Below are positions 33,201 to 45,100 of a stretch of 64,000 nucleotides of DNA, piece after piece; within the stretch, counting starts at the first letter, position 1, and every line of letters starts with the position of its first letter. The notes beneath the pieces were generated by a model. The model was not told where the DNA came from. It saw only the letters and a program-made list of their open reading frames with translations, and searched no databases. The translations under genes and the position numbers were made by a program. Source of the stretch: Lingula anatina (taxonomy: Eukaryota > Brachiopoda > Lingulata > Lingulida > Lingulidae); assembly GCF_001039355.2 (NCBI RefSeq), contig NW_019773925.1, positions 135,817-199,816 of the forward strand. The letters run 5' to 3'.

Positions 33201-36200
33201 ACAACATCAGTTCTTCTTTATAATGGTCTAACTGTCATTCTCATTACTTGTGTTTCTCTTTGTTCAATTATTTCTTGATTTTCAGAACCATTCAAATTGT
33301 TTTATATGACATATTGTTCGACTACCTTCATTTTCCCCCCCCCCCCCCGGCAAGGCAACATTTTTATCTTTTGTTTTATAAATAAAAATGTTTTGTGTTA
33401 AGAAATGCTTAACTTTTTCACTTTTTCACTGAAATTCTTGACAACTAACGTAGTTCCACCTTTTACAATAATGATGTTGGCATATTTGACTGCTTATTTT
33501 TTCCTACCACAGCAATGAGGGATTATATTGTATTACAAGTACTGAGCTGGTATGAAATAAGACACCCAACTGTGGTTACATGTGACAAGGAAAAAGCATG
33601 ACACTAATATAAAGGATTCAATAGTTATATGTCTCACAAAGTTTGACACATAGGAAAGGAGGGTAGGGGAGGGGGGTGGGTGGGTGGATGGGGGTCATGT
33701 TATAATTTTATAGGTATCACTAACTTTTAACAACTTATGCCTCCATCCAGAAGTGCTCATATGAGGAGCTGGGGAGGGGTAGAGAATATGAATTTATTTC
33801 GATATTTTCAATAGTATCTGTGTCATATTTTGTTACAGTGTGAACATTCTTGTTTTATGCCTGTCCATCAATGTTTGTTTTTATATGAGATTTGAGTATT
33901 TTTATTTTACATGTAAATCAGTATTCTGATTAACTGAAAGAAAATTGCTCTTGAAATTGATGTCTTGCTACCTTTATTCTTTTTTGCATTTATTAATATT
34001 GATACCTTGAGCGCTATCATCTTCTATATTGTTTGATGTTTGAAAAATTTTTTTAGCCAAGATCAGCACAATTATTTCTACCTTTGAAAAAAGAGTACTA
34101 TTTATGTTAAAAAATGAATTTAATTATTCCAGAAATTTGAATTTTGTTGGCTACTCTTGGCAAAGCACAACTGAAGCCAAGGTGGTTTATTAATCACAAT
34201 CCTGAAGAAAGAAGAAAGATGGCCCTTTCATCAAACATTCAGCCTTACTTCACCCAAAAGAGGGAATGTCTTTAAAATTGATGGGTTTGATGGGAAGCCA
34301 TCTTCCCACTTAAAAGCCCATATTATGACACAGAAAGTGGAGAATTCTGGGCCATCCAAGTCTTGTGTTACACAACTAAGTTTTCTCAATGGACACATAC
34401 CAATTATATACAACATAAATCTCTCTAAGTAAGTTTGTACTAAGAAAATTAGCAGGAGACAGACTTAGAGGCAGAAATGATACGGAGACCCAAAATGAAA
34501 TTGAGACCGAAACTGTATCTAACAATGAATTCATCGTTTACCTGGATCATTAGTATCTGTCAATTTTTATAGGACCTAAACTCTGCCAGGTATAAAAGAC
34601 ACAGAATAACCTTACAGTTGGTAGTTGTTCCTGTTTTAAAGCCTGGTAATCCACCTGCTGACTGCAGTTAACTGTCAGGTAATAACCTTATTACATGCCT
34701 TTAATGAAAGTACTTAAAAGGGGTGGAAACTTAGACTACACAGACAGTTGCGCTAATTTTTTTTTTAACCTGACCATTCATCATTGTTAACAAAGTAAAA
34801 TACTCAAGTTACAGTGTAATTACAGCTGTAAAATGGTAGCATGGTCACTGGGGTTTTTAACTGATAATATTTCAGTTTTATATGATTTCAAGCCCCATTT
34901 GTGCAGTCAACAGTAGACCCCTTTTTTCTAGTCCATTCTTCTTTGTTGATTAATTTAGTTTTTTTTTCTGCCTTACCACCTTGGTAAAAAAGTTACATTT
35001 GTTTCTTTATAATAATAATCTATCACTACTTTTCTTCTCATTTATTAAAAAATATTGGCATAAATGTTACTCACAAAATACAAAGGGAATATTTTGTGAG
35101 TAACATTTGTCCAAATAAGGGTCAACATCACTTACGTACCTACAACATTTACAAAGTAGAAAAGAATACCTGTTCACCTGTCTAATGCCAAATATTTCAA
35201 TTAGCGACCCGAGAGAAATCACAAAAGACGGAAACATTTCGCAGCATTCCTGAGTCTGAACTGATTGGTTTTTGAGTCATGAATCACCCTGTTAGACTCC
35301 TACTTTCAAACTAGGTGTCTACAGGCTCCAAGTCCCTTTTCTATCCATTGCCCACAATCAAAGTCATCAACACACTCATCATGTGTGAAAAACCAACTAA
35401 ACAAACCACAACACTAACAAAAGTGGAGGAGTTTTTGTTTTGTTTTCCAGGCAAATTCTTAAATACCCCTATGTGTATACCTGGTGGTGGTCAATACCAG
35501 GTAGAACAAAGAGACCCTGGTCAGAAGTGGGAGTGTAAATATGACACCTATGTGCCAGCCTCTTTGATCTACGGGATTAAGATTACATAGAGTTAGCCGT
35601 GATGAATTGTCTTCAGCCTGTACAAATGGTGATATTATGAAGGACTTATTTCAAACAAAAATCAACGCTCTAAATCCTGCAGGTGGCTACAACAAGGTTT
35701 AATTTTCAATATTTGTGCAGGGAAGTTCTCTCTGAAGCACTGTGACAACACTTAAATTTGTCATATCTGTGTTAAAATGTAGTCCAATTACAACTGATGC
35801 TGAAGGTATTTAACTTTCTCTTTAATAATAATATGAACATAAAATTCATAAAATTGTAAATATAAGAAGTGAAGAATTTGAATGAATTTGTTAAGCATCA
35901 CATCTCAAAGATGCAATGACTAATTTTATCTTTCATTGTGTGTTTTTTCTATGTAGAAAGTAATCTCCTGTCTGGTAAGTCAAACTTTTAGTTCAAGATG
36001 ACTGTTCAATCATGAACTGCCTACCAATTTCTTTCCTTCCTGTAACTCAATCACGTAATTTCTGCTATAACCACTCGAAGCTAAAATTCACACCAAAGCA
36101 TGACTCTCTTCCCCAAAACAAAGTAAAATCGGAATCTATATTAGTCAGCATTTCCGTCAACCATTTCTGATTTCTACATCCCATTTAATATTTGATGGAG

Positions 36201-39200
36201 ATAAAAATCTACCGAAGGCCCTATTCAGACAGGGAGGAATTTTACGGATGATTCTCTTTCAACAGAGGCCCAATGCAAGCTATTGTTAGTGTAAATGTAA
36301 TGCACAATGTATGACGATCCAATTTCAACGCTATGGTTATACTACATGGTTTGTAACTAGATTGTCCCCGACATAATTCCTAGACATAAATGTTGCAGGT
36401 GGATGACCCACCTTATAACAAGTTATTAGTTCTTTCTTCTTTGCATCGCAGGGGTGTAAAATATTAACAGATCTTTAGAGGCCATGAAAATGAGAAAAAA
36501 ATGCAATATCATTCATAGAATTTTCAACATGAAATTAAATGCAAACATCTCTTATCAAAAGGAAGAATGAAATATTTGTTCAAAAATGTTTTTTAAATTG
36601 TAGCAAAAGTGTAATGTTTCTCTTTGGTTTTTGATCTGTTTCCACACAGAGTGTATGGATATTGACAGAGTACCACCCTTGGGCCAAGCAGGGCACTCGG
36701 GGTCCAGGATTAGCCATTTTACTTCGGGATTGATATGTATTCACCTGAGTTTTAATATGTTGATCTAGCTCCACAAATGTCTTTTGTAACTTTCTTCGCT
36801 GGTTTGGTGTATTTGTAGCCATACAGGCCGTGGATAAATGTCAACAGTTTTACGGCTTATGTCAATATCGGTTCCCTCCGTTGGTATACAAACTCGATAA
36901 GCAGGGACATTTTCACGCATTGTGAACCCCGCATAAAATACGAAGAATGTGCACTTTTGATTTCCACCCAATCAAAACATACAGCGATTCTGTACACGCT
37001 TTTCATTGAAGGAAATATTTTCTTCTAATGTAAGCGTACTTTCTGCAGCTTGTTTGGGTTTTGTGAAAGGATCCTTTATTCTGTCAGAGCACTGGGTCAT
37101 TTTAATATTCCCATTTCTTCTACAAAGGTAAACTTTCATCTTTTTTTGTTCATTTTTTATGCCCTTCATATAATATTATCAACAGATCTCGTGCACCTGG
37201 TGCTAAAATTGAGACAAAAATCAAGTATATCTGGGACTCAGCAATTCTTTTTGAAACACGAAGTTAGGACTCTAGCTCAAGTTTCTGAGATATTACTAAT
37301 AAATTGTTACTGTGTGCTTAATAATTTAAGTGCTTTTATATAAATAATCTATCCCAAGAAGTGTTTGCCACATAAAAATTATAATACTAAAATATCTAAT
37401 CATCTCATGATCATAGAAAAATCAATAGGATTTATGAATCCAAGTTTACGTGTACACCAAAGACATAACAGAATTTAAAACTTAAAATTTAAAACACTTT
37501 TCTTGTAATAGCTAATTATTATCATTTTTTTTCCAGTGCACTTTCAATTTCAACTAACAGAAGAAGGTTGGTGTTGAAGATATAAAGTCACCTGACCCGG
37601 TTCAAGTTGTGCAGTTGTTAACTTAGCACAAAAGAATAATGAACAATCAACCCATCTGATTATCTAGTTTTCCCTTTCACAATTTAAATATTTGCCCACA
37701 TCTATTTTTCAACCAAAAGGAAGTTTTCTATTTGATTTCTCCTAGCCCTGAAAGGTACTATTATCTTGTCAAATATTGTTCTAGTCCAAAAAATGTCAAC
37801 CCTTCAAAATTAATTTTGTAGAGGACATTTGCAGATTTATTTTGAAATGAAATTTTGTGTGGAGAAAATCAACACTGCTGTACCCTTTTCACTGTCCTTT
37901 CTCAAGCATAATTTACATAGTATAAGATGATCTGCTTTTTAAACAAAACTTGAAGATCAAGAAAAATTATGGATTCAGAAAGCAATCTTAATCAATTATC
38001 TTCACAGGATAAGAAGAGAAAAAGGCGACTAATTCAATTTTTTCCACATTTTTGGGTGAAAAGAGATAGCATCACCACGTCTTCTATATCGTGTACATAG
38101 CATCTCCGCCTCAATAACAATTACATTAACAATTGTCCAACTTCAAATAAATTTCACAAATGAATGCCCACACTGAACATTTCCTCATCACAATGCATTA
38201 AACCACCAGAAAAGTAGGGTTTGCTATCATCACCGCTCTTTGTTGTAAGACAGAAAGAGAGCTTCCTTTCTCACCAGATGTGAAGAAAATAGCTTTTAGT
38301 ACCCCTTATTCAACTATACAGGAATCTTTTGAAGAAGCCTGGATAATGCTCGAACTTTTTCTACTCATTTTCAGATTTTTTCGCATGAATAATGGACTTT
38401 GAATCATAATACAGACTCATACAAAATTTATCACCTCAATTTCCCCTATAGAAAGTTTCAATCTTACCAGTAATTGTCATTGGGGGATTATTTCTACAAC
38501 TACGGATTTAAATACAGGAAACAGTTGTACACATAGACTTGTGAAATGAGAATATTGATAAAGTGTATTGTGAATACGTATACTTTTTTATGAATGAAAA
38601 CAAATTTGTCACAGGTGTGTATATCAAGACTCCCAAAGTCCCAAAGCAAAGAAATTTTACAATCTACATGAAACAACTTTACTGTGAATAGAAAGCATAA
38701 AAAAACAGCCTGGCTTTTTTTACTGAAGGATTTGACAATCAAATAAAATCTCATTTGATATTTTTATATAATATCCTTACATAGTTGTTTTCACATTTTC
38801 CTTACCTCCCAACTCTTTCCAACTTTATCATTTTAACCAGAATATTCACACAAACACTTTTATAGATCTGACATGAACATACTTTATCACTTTATGCTTT
38901 AGGCCATTCAACAATATTTTTCACGTCCCGTAAAAGGTTAAAAATGGAAGCAATCCCACTTTATTTTAATTCTCAGAAAAAAATTGAAAGACTAGTATTA
39001 AATTTATGTTAACATATTAGGAAGTTAAATATTGTGGAATGGCCACTTTACTACAAGTAATCACAATATTCCTTACCTCGAGTGTTTTCTGATCTATGGA
39101 AGAAGTAAAGGATGGATGGCTCTTGAACGTGGAAATCTCAGTACCAGATAAAGTGCCGCCCCCTGGTGACTGTCTCATCTCCTGCCCATCGGGACGTCCA

Positions 39201-41917
39201 AGGAGGCTGGACTCTGATCGTGGGGTTAGCTGCTGTTCTCTCATGACACACTGGCCACTCTCCTCTGGCTTGAAGTCGTTATTGTTACTGTTATTGCTGC
39301 CGAAAGAGCGTTTACTGCCATTGAGGGCTCTCTGTGCCTCAGTACGACAGTTGTATGCATGGTTGTCTTTGTTCTGTCGTTTGATCATAATAATGGCGAT
39401 GACGAGGATGATGGCCAAAATGGCTGACACTGTGGCTAATACAATAACAATGATTAAATTTTGACCCAAACCTTCTCCCATCTGACTCTTGTTAGGACCA
39501 ACTAGAGGCACGTAAGGATCATTGGTGACATGAATGTAAAAATCGACAAGGACTTGATTTGAGGGGGTACCCTGGTCAGTTACAGCAACAACGAGTCTGT
39601 ACGGTCGGCTCCTGCTCTTGGTTATATCATCTAAGCGCATTTCACGTGAAATGATGATATCTCCCGTGGCAGGGTCAATTCTGAAGATATTGTGTGAGTC
39701 GGGTTTATCTAACGAGTATACAAGTTCAGCATTGACCCCGGAATCAATGTCCTCTGCCACAATGGTTGCTGCGGTGATTCCCACTGGGGTCCCATATGAC
39801 AGGGACACCGTGTTGTTATCACCATAGGGATATATGATGTTAGGTGGGTTATCATTTATATCCAGGAGAATGACTTCAGCTTCAATGGCTGTGCTCTGAA
39901 CTGTTGTACCTCTGTCCCTGGCAATGACAACCAATCGATAACTACCTTTACGTTCCCGATCTAAGCTCTGATTGGTTGTTATCCTCCCAGTGTTGGGCTC
40001 AATGGTGAAGAGCTCTGCTCCCTCACTGTTGGGGTCCAGTCCGTACCACACCTGACCGCTGCTGCCCTCGTCGCGATCTTCAGCAAATACTTCTCCCACG
40101 TATTGATACCTGGTCTGGTTTTCTTTAATTCTGAACTCATATGGGAGGTTGCTTCCCTTGAACACTGGGCTTTCATCATTCTGGTCCAGGACGGTGACAC
40201 TAACTGTCGCAGTGGCAGTATTGGCAGAAGAACCACTGTCAGCAGCTATGACGTGGAATTCAAAAGAAGGCGTTGTCTCCCGATCAAACTGCTTCTTGGC
40301 TCGTATCTCACCAGTGGATGGGTCAAGGGTCACCAAACCACCGGCGCCTGAGCTAAGTTGGAAATTAATTAAGGCATTATTCCCAATGTCAGCATCTGTG
40401 GCATTGACAGTGACCAGAAGAGCCCCAACAGCATTATTCTCTTCGATCTGTGCACCGTAAATTTGATGACTAAACACTGGATCATTGTCATTCTCGTCTA
40501 ACACGATTGCAAGAAAACTTGCAGAAGACCTCAGTGGAGGGCTGCCTTCATCCCAGCAGTTCACAGTCACATTGTACTCACTACGCTCCTCTCGATTCAA
40601 ATCTGTATCGAGGAGAATCTTATACATGTTATCATCATTGGGATACTTAACAAGTCTAAAGTCCTGCGTTGCCAGCTCACACTTGGTTTGGCCATTGGGC
40701 CCACTATCAGCATCAGAGACAGCCATGTGAGCGACATATTTTCCTGCTCCTTCCGATTCCCACATGACTGCATGCCCAGCGTACTGAGGCTCGGGACTGG
40801 AGGAGATAATGTTGATGTTAATAAGGGGCTCGTTGTCATTGACATCCACAACGTTGACTGTGACAGTGGTGCGTGACGAACGCGCCTCTGGGGTCCCTTG
40901 GTCTGTGGCATAGACTGTGAACTGGTAGGGACTGTCATCATATACCACATTGCCTTTCAGTGTTATTAACCCATTGGAATTGATATCAAACAGAGCTCGA
41001 ATTTTAGCTGAGGTACCACTACTGAAGGAATAAGCTATTTCACCATTAGTACCTTCGTCTGGGTCAGAAGCATGGACTGTTAACACAGAGAAATTGGGAC
41101 CAGCAGTTTCTGTAATAGACTTCTCATATCCATCTACTTGGTCAAACACTGGAGTATTATCATTGATGTCTCGGACTTGGATACTTATTCTTACTGTCCC
41201 TGAGCGTACAGGCACTCCGCCATCCCTGGCAATTATTGTGAGAGAGTATGAATCTGTGGTTTCTCGATCCAATGGCTGAAGAACGCGGAGCCCAAGCTCA
41301 GTGGCTCCATCTACAGTGGTTTGCTGTACCAGACCGAAGGCAGAATTCTGGGGAAGCAGCTCGTAATGTTGCACTGAGTTTGTTCCAAAGTCAGGGTCTG
41401 TAGCACCATTAGTGAAGAGAGTATGATTAACAGACACAGACTCAGATACCTCAAAGTCTAAACTGTCACTCGGGAAGCTGGGAGAATTGTCATTGGTATC
41501 CTCAATTTCCACCTGAACTTTGATTATTTCTACATATTGCACTGGAACATTTTTCACAGAAACAGCCAAATCGACCAAACAGCGTACTGAGAGATCGTCA
41601 GCACAGACTTCCTCACGGTTAATAGTTTCCGAGGTCCTGATAACGCCAGTCTGGTTATCTAGTCTAAAATATCGGGTCCCTGGGTAGCCCTGAGTAAGGA
41701 AGTTATACCGGAGTTGTTGTAACACAGGGTCACTAAAACGCCGGGTGTAGTTGGCGTCCGTGGCGATGTTGCCCACATAGAGCCCCGCTGAACCCCCCTC
41801 TCTGACTTTAGAGTGGATGCCAGGCCCTGTTTGGGCAGCACTTTGAATAATGAAAACTGAGGCTAGCACAACACAAGTGAAAAACCTCATATTTGATGGC
41901 ATATTTACAAAAGCCAT
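29720..41917 (-). CDS. Protocadherin with seven cadherin repeats and a long cytoplasmic tail (5 exons)
   Basis: Seen: exon 41917..39077 (947 codons), then 31948..31754, 31178..31017, 30698..30542 and 30249..29720 (TAG), with ag/gt borders and matching phases (0,0,0,1), giving about 1294 residues. Residues 10-29 form a signal peptide (MRFFTCVVLASVFIIQSAAQ). Cadherin repeats end at the Ca2+-binding DxND-type motifs near residues 140, 250, 358, 474, 578 and 686, with a seventh membrane-proximal repeat ending at about 803. LDRE/DRET motifs (217, 545, 653) are in place. The membrane helix is about 821-845. The tail has an Asn/Ser patch (869-880) and, from later exons, TDSGRGHSEEE and acidic Ser-rich stretches (SDGFSDSESTGSEY). 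Known: protocadherins are Ca2+-dependent adhesion proteins, often neural; encoding the ectodomain and membrane span in one exon is typical. Seven repeats resemble the delta-1 type. The second exon is the least certain. Confidence 0.9.
30542..30698 (-). other. Protocadherin tail exon with TDSGRG motif
   Basis: Phase 0 in, phase 1 out (AGAG|gtaggg). It encodes AQELLDILKKPANQ and then an acidic Ser/Thr segment containing NTDSGRGHSEEE. Short (N/T)DSG-type motifs beside acidic patches recur in protocadherin tails, which supports assigning this exon to the adhesion gene. Confidence 0.65.
31754..31948 (-). other. Uncertain 65-codon exon between protocadherin exons (cassette or other gene)
   Basis: The acceptor is a pyrimidine-rich tract ending gacgcag and the donor TTTCAG|gtgcat; both are phase 0. 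The translation begins ELLGLPERCDQQTLRLIYCL and is hydrophobic, with Cys and Trp, unlike the polar tail on either side. The large exon and the next tail exon are also phase-compatible without it, so it could be skipped, be an optional cassette, or belong to a nested minus-strand gene that starts near 36822. Confidence 0.4.
33019..33165. promoter_or_regulatory. Homeodomain-site-rich block, candidate enhancer
   Basis: About 150 bases inside the long protocadherin intron carry a dense series of TAAT/ATTA cores (taataa, gtaatgattaatgatcagtt, aattac, gattag, ttattaa, ttttaat) spaced by GC-richer bases. The density and mixed composition differ from the AT-rich flanks. Function is inferred only. Confidence 0.3.
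35055..35115. repeat. Strong hairpin in the protocadherin intron
   Basis: AATGTTACTCACAAAATA (35063..35080) pairs perfectly with 35090..35107 across a 9-base loop; with a few mismatches the arms extend outward to about 30 bp. No coding content. It may be a tiny fold-back element or a structured RNA. Confidence 0.6.
36745..36822 (-). CDS. Candidate first coding exon of a gene nested in the protocadherin intron
   Basis: ATG at 36822 opens 26 codons, MATNTPNQRRKLQKTFVELD ending in KTQ, followed by a donor CAG|gtgaat. The stretch is polar and protein-like, and a CCAAT box (tgATTGGgt on the minus strand near 36967) lies about 145 bases upstream in GC-richer DNA, as in a TATA-less housekeeping promoter. 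It runs on the same strand as the host gene. It is phase 0 and so could join the exon at 31948..31754. The family was not recognised. Confidence 0.35.
39077..41917 (-). other. Protocadherin ectodomain/TM exon
   Basis: A single exon ending CTCGAG|gtaagg on the minus strand; reading on past this donor gives a spurious 19-residue extension to a stop at 39017. Start choice: the first ATG (41917) precedes the signal peptide by nine residues; the third (41890, MRFF) would start exactly at it. Potential N-glycosylation sites are numerous in the repeats (for example NYT, NQT, NHT, NVT). The plus-strand open frames over this exon are shadows of its codon bias. Confidence 0.9.
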
Positions 41918-42144
41918 GTTGAATAGTTTCTGATTTTTTTTCAGTAATAGCTATATTGAAAGCCTCCTTCCTGTACACATATAAAATTTACAAAAGCAAA
42001 ATGTCACTAGCGTGAAAACTCACAAACTGTCCAGTTATCACTGATTCCCGTATTTCATTTGAAATGTCCCAAGTGTCCTTTTCTTTCAATTGATTTTCTA
42101 CTGAAAGTCCTTGTTCTTCAGTTAGTAACTGCTGGGTAGGAATC
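41918..42144 (-). other. Protocadherin 5' UTR segment
   Basis: On the minus strand a good acceptor (tttgattccag) ends at 42145, 227 bases before the first ATG, so the translated exon probably begins at 42144 with untranslated sequence. The promoter must then lie further out, in the non-coding DNA to the right. Confidence 0.5.
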
Positions 42145-45100
42145 CTGGAATCAAAATAAAATCCAAATGTAAGTCAACTTGGCCTGTCACCACTACATAA
42201 AGATATGAGAGACACTGAATGCTGCCTCACTTTTTAAGACAGCGACAGCAGCCCACCTCTCACTGCAGTGTCTCTTACTCACTGACTGGTCATGGTTTTG
42301 CACTGAAGTATCTTGAGCAGGTTGAAGCCTTTTCACTCCATCCTACAAGGTAATTACAGATCATACAGATAGTCAAATGAGCTGGCTTCCTTACTTCATA
42401 CACCACTCCCATTGGACGGTTAGTACAGACCTGAAAGGACCATACAAACCAAAGCTCATTCATTCTCTTTACTGTCATTGGTCAGTGTAAGCAAAGGGAT
42501 TTGTATGCAAATGAATGATCACAGCAATTTCATCAAGGTATGCTGTGGCCTTCCAGTCCACTGCACAAGGTTAGGCTACAAGAATGGGCAGTGTTTTCTT
42601 ATGTTTGTTATTATAAGGGAAGTTTGTTGCCTGCACCAAAGACCCCCATAGAATACCCAGTTTGAAAGCCCACTGTAGCAGACTGGTTATTTGAATTCTG
42701 CCTTTTGCTTTTTCAGTCATATATTGCATACTGGGTGCTTTGGGACTAGACTTAATTAGCTTTTGGTCTACCAAAATATTGGCGACCATGGGTGGAAAGG
42801 GGACAATACAAGAGGTGAACAGTATGGAAATCTGGGTTACACTGGGCGGCTGATCAAAACAACACTTTCAGACTTCAAAAGCCCCTGCAGCCCTTACACC
42901 ACTATTATGTGAACCTATATTGCTAGGCCATTGTTATTATTTTTAAATCATTAAGTGAATCAAAATTCCTTCTTTATTCATTTTTTTCTATTTTTAAATC
43001 ATGAAATGAATGGAATTTTTTCTTTTGTTCTAAAATATCTTAATTAAGATTTGAATTTAAGGGGCTTTACACAAAATATTTCATACAGTTCAAATAGGTA
43101 GTGCACATGTTGTTATACACAAATTTTTCTATTTTATTCAACTTTTGTTTTTATTTTAATTTTCAATTTACATGACAATTTATTAATTCTTCTAACATGC
43201 TATCTGAACAGAAAAATTTATAAACAATATTTGGCATGTTTAATTTTCTATTGCTTTCTCTTTTGACAGAGAGATAATGTAACCTTAAAATTTTTTAAAA
43301 ATTATTTTATCTTATAAATCATTTTCTGTCCTGTTTTATATACTATTATATTTCTTTCTTTTTTTTTGTCTTTACAAAGAGAGAGAAATCATGAAACTGG
43401 TACACCTGCCATACTGGTTATTGTACTTGTAGTGGAGAGATTACAGCTTGTAAAGTGCTGACATCTGAATACACCCTCACAAAGACGTGCCTCACAATAG
43501 AAGATCATGTTTTTTTGCTTTTAAGCCCTTAACTGCAAGCAATTGAACTTAGTCAAATATGAAAGGCATTACAGAGAAAAAGAACTTTCAGTGGACAAGT
43601 ACATGTGGTGTAGCCAGCCTGGGAAGCCCGGGTATCCAGATTGTCTCCTTGTCACCCGACTGTCAGACAGAAGTGATTCCACTAACTACCATCCCAATTA
43701 CCTGTCTCTCGCCTCAACTCCAGTCCCTCATCCCATGCTGTGAAGTTCTAACTCCTGACCATTGACACTGACCCTAATTATCTGGCCATCAGGCGGCTAG
43801 GTCATCTATCAGGAAGACCAGAAATCAACCAGAAGGTGTGATTTCTCCCATTTGTTAGAGAAGATTTATTGGTGTAAACAAATGTATTGATCTGCTCAAT
43901 GTTTTGTGGAAAAACTATTTGATTTGGCACATAATTAGTCAGGGGATCACAGAAAACTATAATCCAAGATCGTGGTATACAGCTCACTTATCAGACCAAC
44001 AAGGCAATGGTATCCACGTTTTATATTTGGATAACCGTTCACTTAATCCCCGCTTAAAAATTCAGGCTTGGATCCAAGAGCCATGCCAGGCAACCAAAAC
44101 AAAATGAGATCCTGTTAACAAAAGAAAAACTTCTCGTTTACCTAGCAGCTGAATGTCAATTAAACCAAAACACTGTGTCTTATCTCCCATACCCTGTGTG
44201 GCACTCTCTCTTCACAAATCCTCTCAGATTTAATTTCCGTGGACCAGGTATTTAGTTGCATCTTATTTCACCAGAACAGAATTCAATTTAGGATCGTAAG
44301 ACCATGTTTTAAGAAGCAGGGGATTGGTTTTAGTGCGGCAACGTGCTCTACCCAAACCACACCATTACAATACTTTCCACCTGACCAAAGCTTATGCCGC
44401 ACAATAGCCATTACATAAGACAGTGCTGTTACGCTGGAATGCAGAGATGACACACACAACATGCCCACTCCACACTTAACCCTAGCAGTGACACACAATC
44501 CATCCAAATCCTCCATGCACACTGGAGACTCTAGAGTAACAAATGCTGCAGGCCTAATTGAAATCCTATGTCTAAATATGACAAGGTGTAAAAGGAGCCT
44601 CGAGTGGTTCAGTGTATTGTTTGCATGGAATCAATTCAGCGAAGGTAATTCTATTGCGATGACTGCTGGAGAGTCCATGCGGGCCTCTTGAAGCCTCTTC
44701 ACAAACCTCTTCAGCAACTGCTCAACATGGGGCTACAGCTGTCAAAATTTCAACTTGAGGAGAAAGGAAAAAAGTTTGAATTTGTCAACTGTTATTCTAA
44801 GGACCACTCTGAATGGATCTGCACACATCTTCTAATAACTTTTGGTATAATGCTCAAAAGTACAGATCTCCTTATTTATTTTTGGCTTCTAACAAATCTT
44901 GACCTGACAAAGTTCTCTCTGTACCTTCCAGTCATGTTTCTCAGTACAGGTCAAAAGATTAAGAGCTCATCACGACAGGGAGAATGACATTGGCCATAGT
45001 ACTAATTACTATGATTATCAACAGAACTAACAATATTATACCAAAGAGACAGCAATTTTTTTCAAATAAATGTAAACACAAGCCAGTTTCTCATAAAACC

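Larger units (their letters stand above)
31949..39076 (-). other. Large protocadherin intron (7.1 kb)
   Basis: Mostly AT-rich non-coding sequence. Items of note are the nested exon candidate, the homeodomain-site block, the hairpin and a C-run (33337..33347). A short minus-strand frame near 34231..34416 ends at a donor-like GAA|gtaagg and could hide a small exon, but its acceptor is poor. Confidence 0.6.

Noticed and set aside
39096-41279. Several plus-strand frames of 60-122 codons over the protocadherin exon
   Set aside because: Reverse-complement shadows; the minus strand has a continuous 966-codon frame with clear cadherin motifs.
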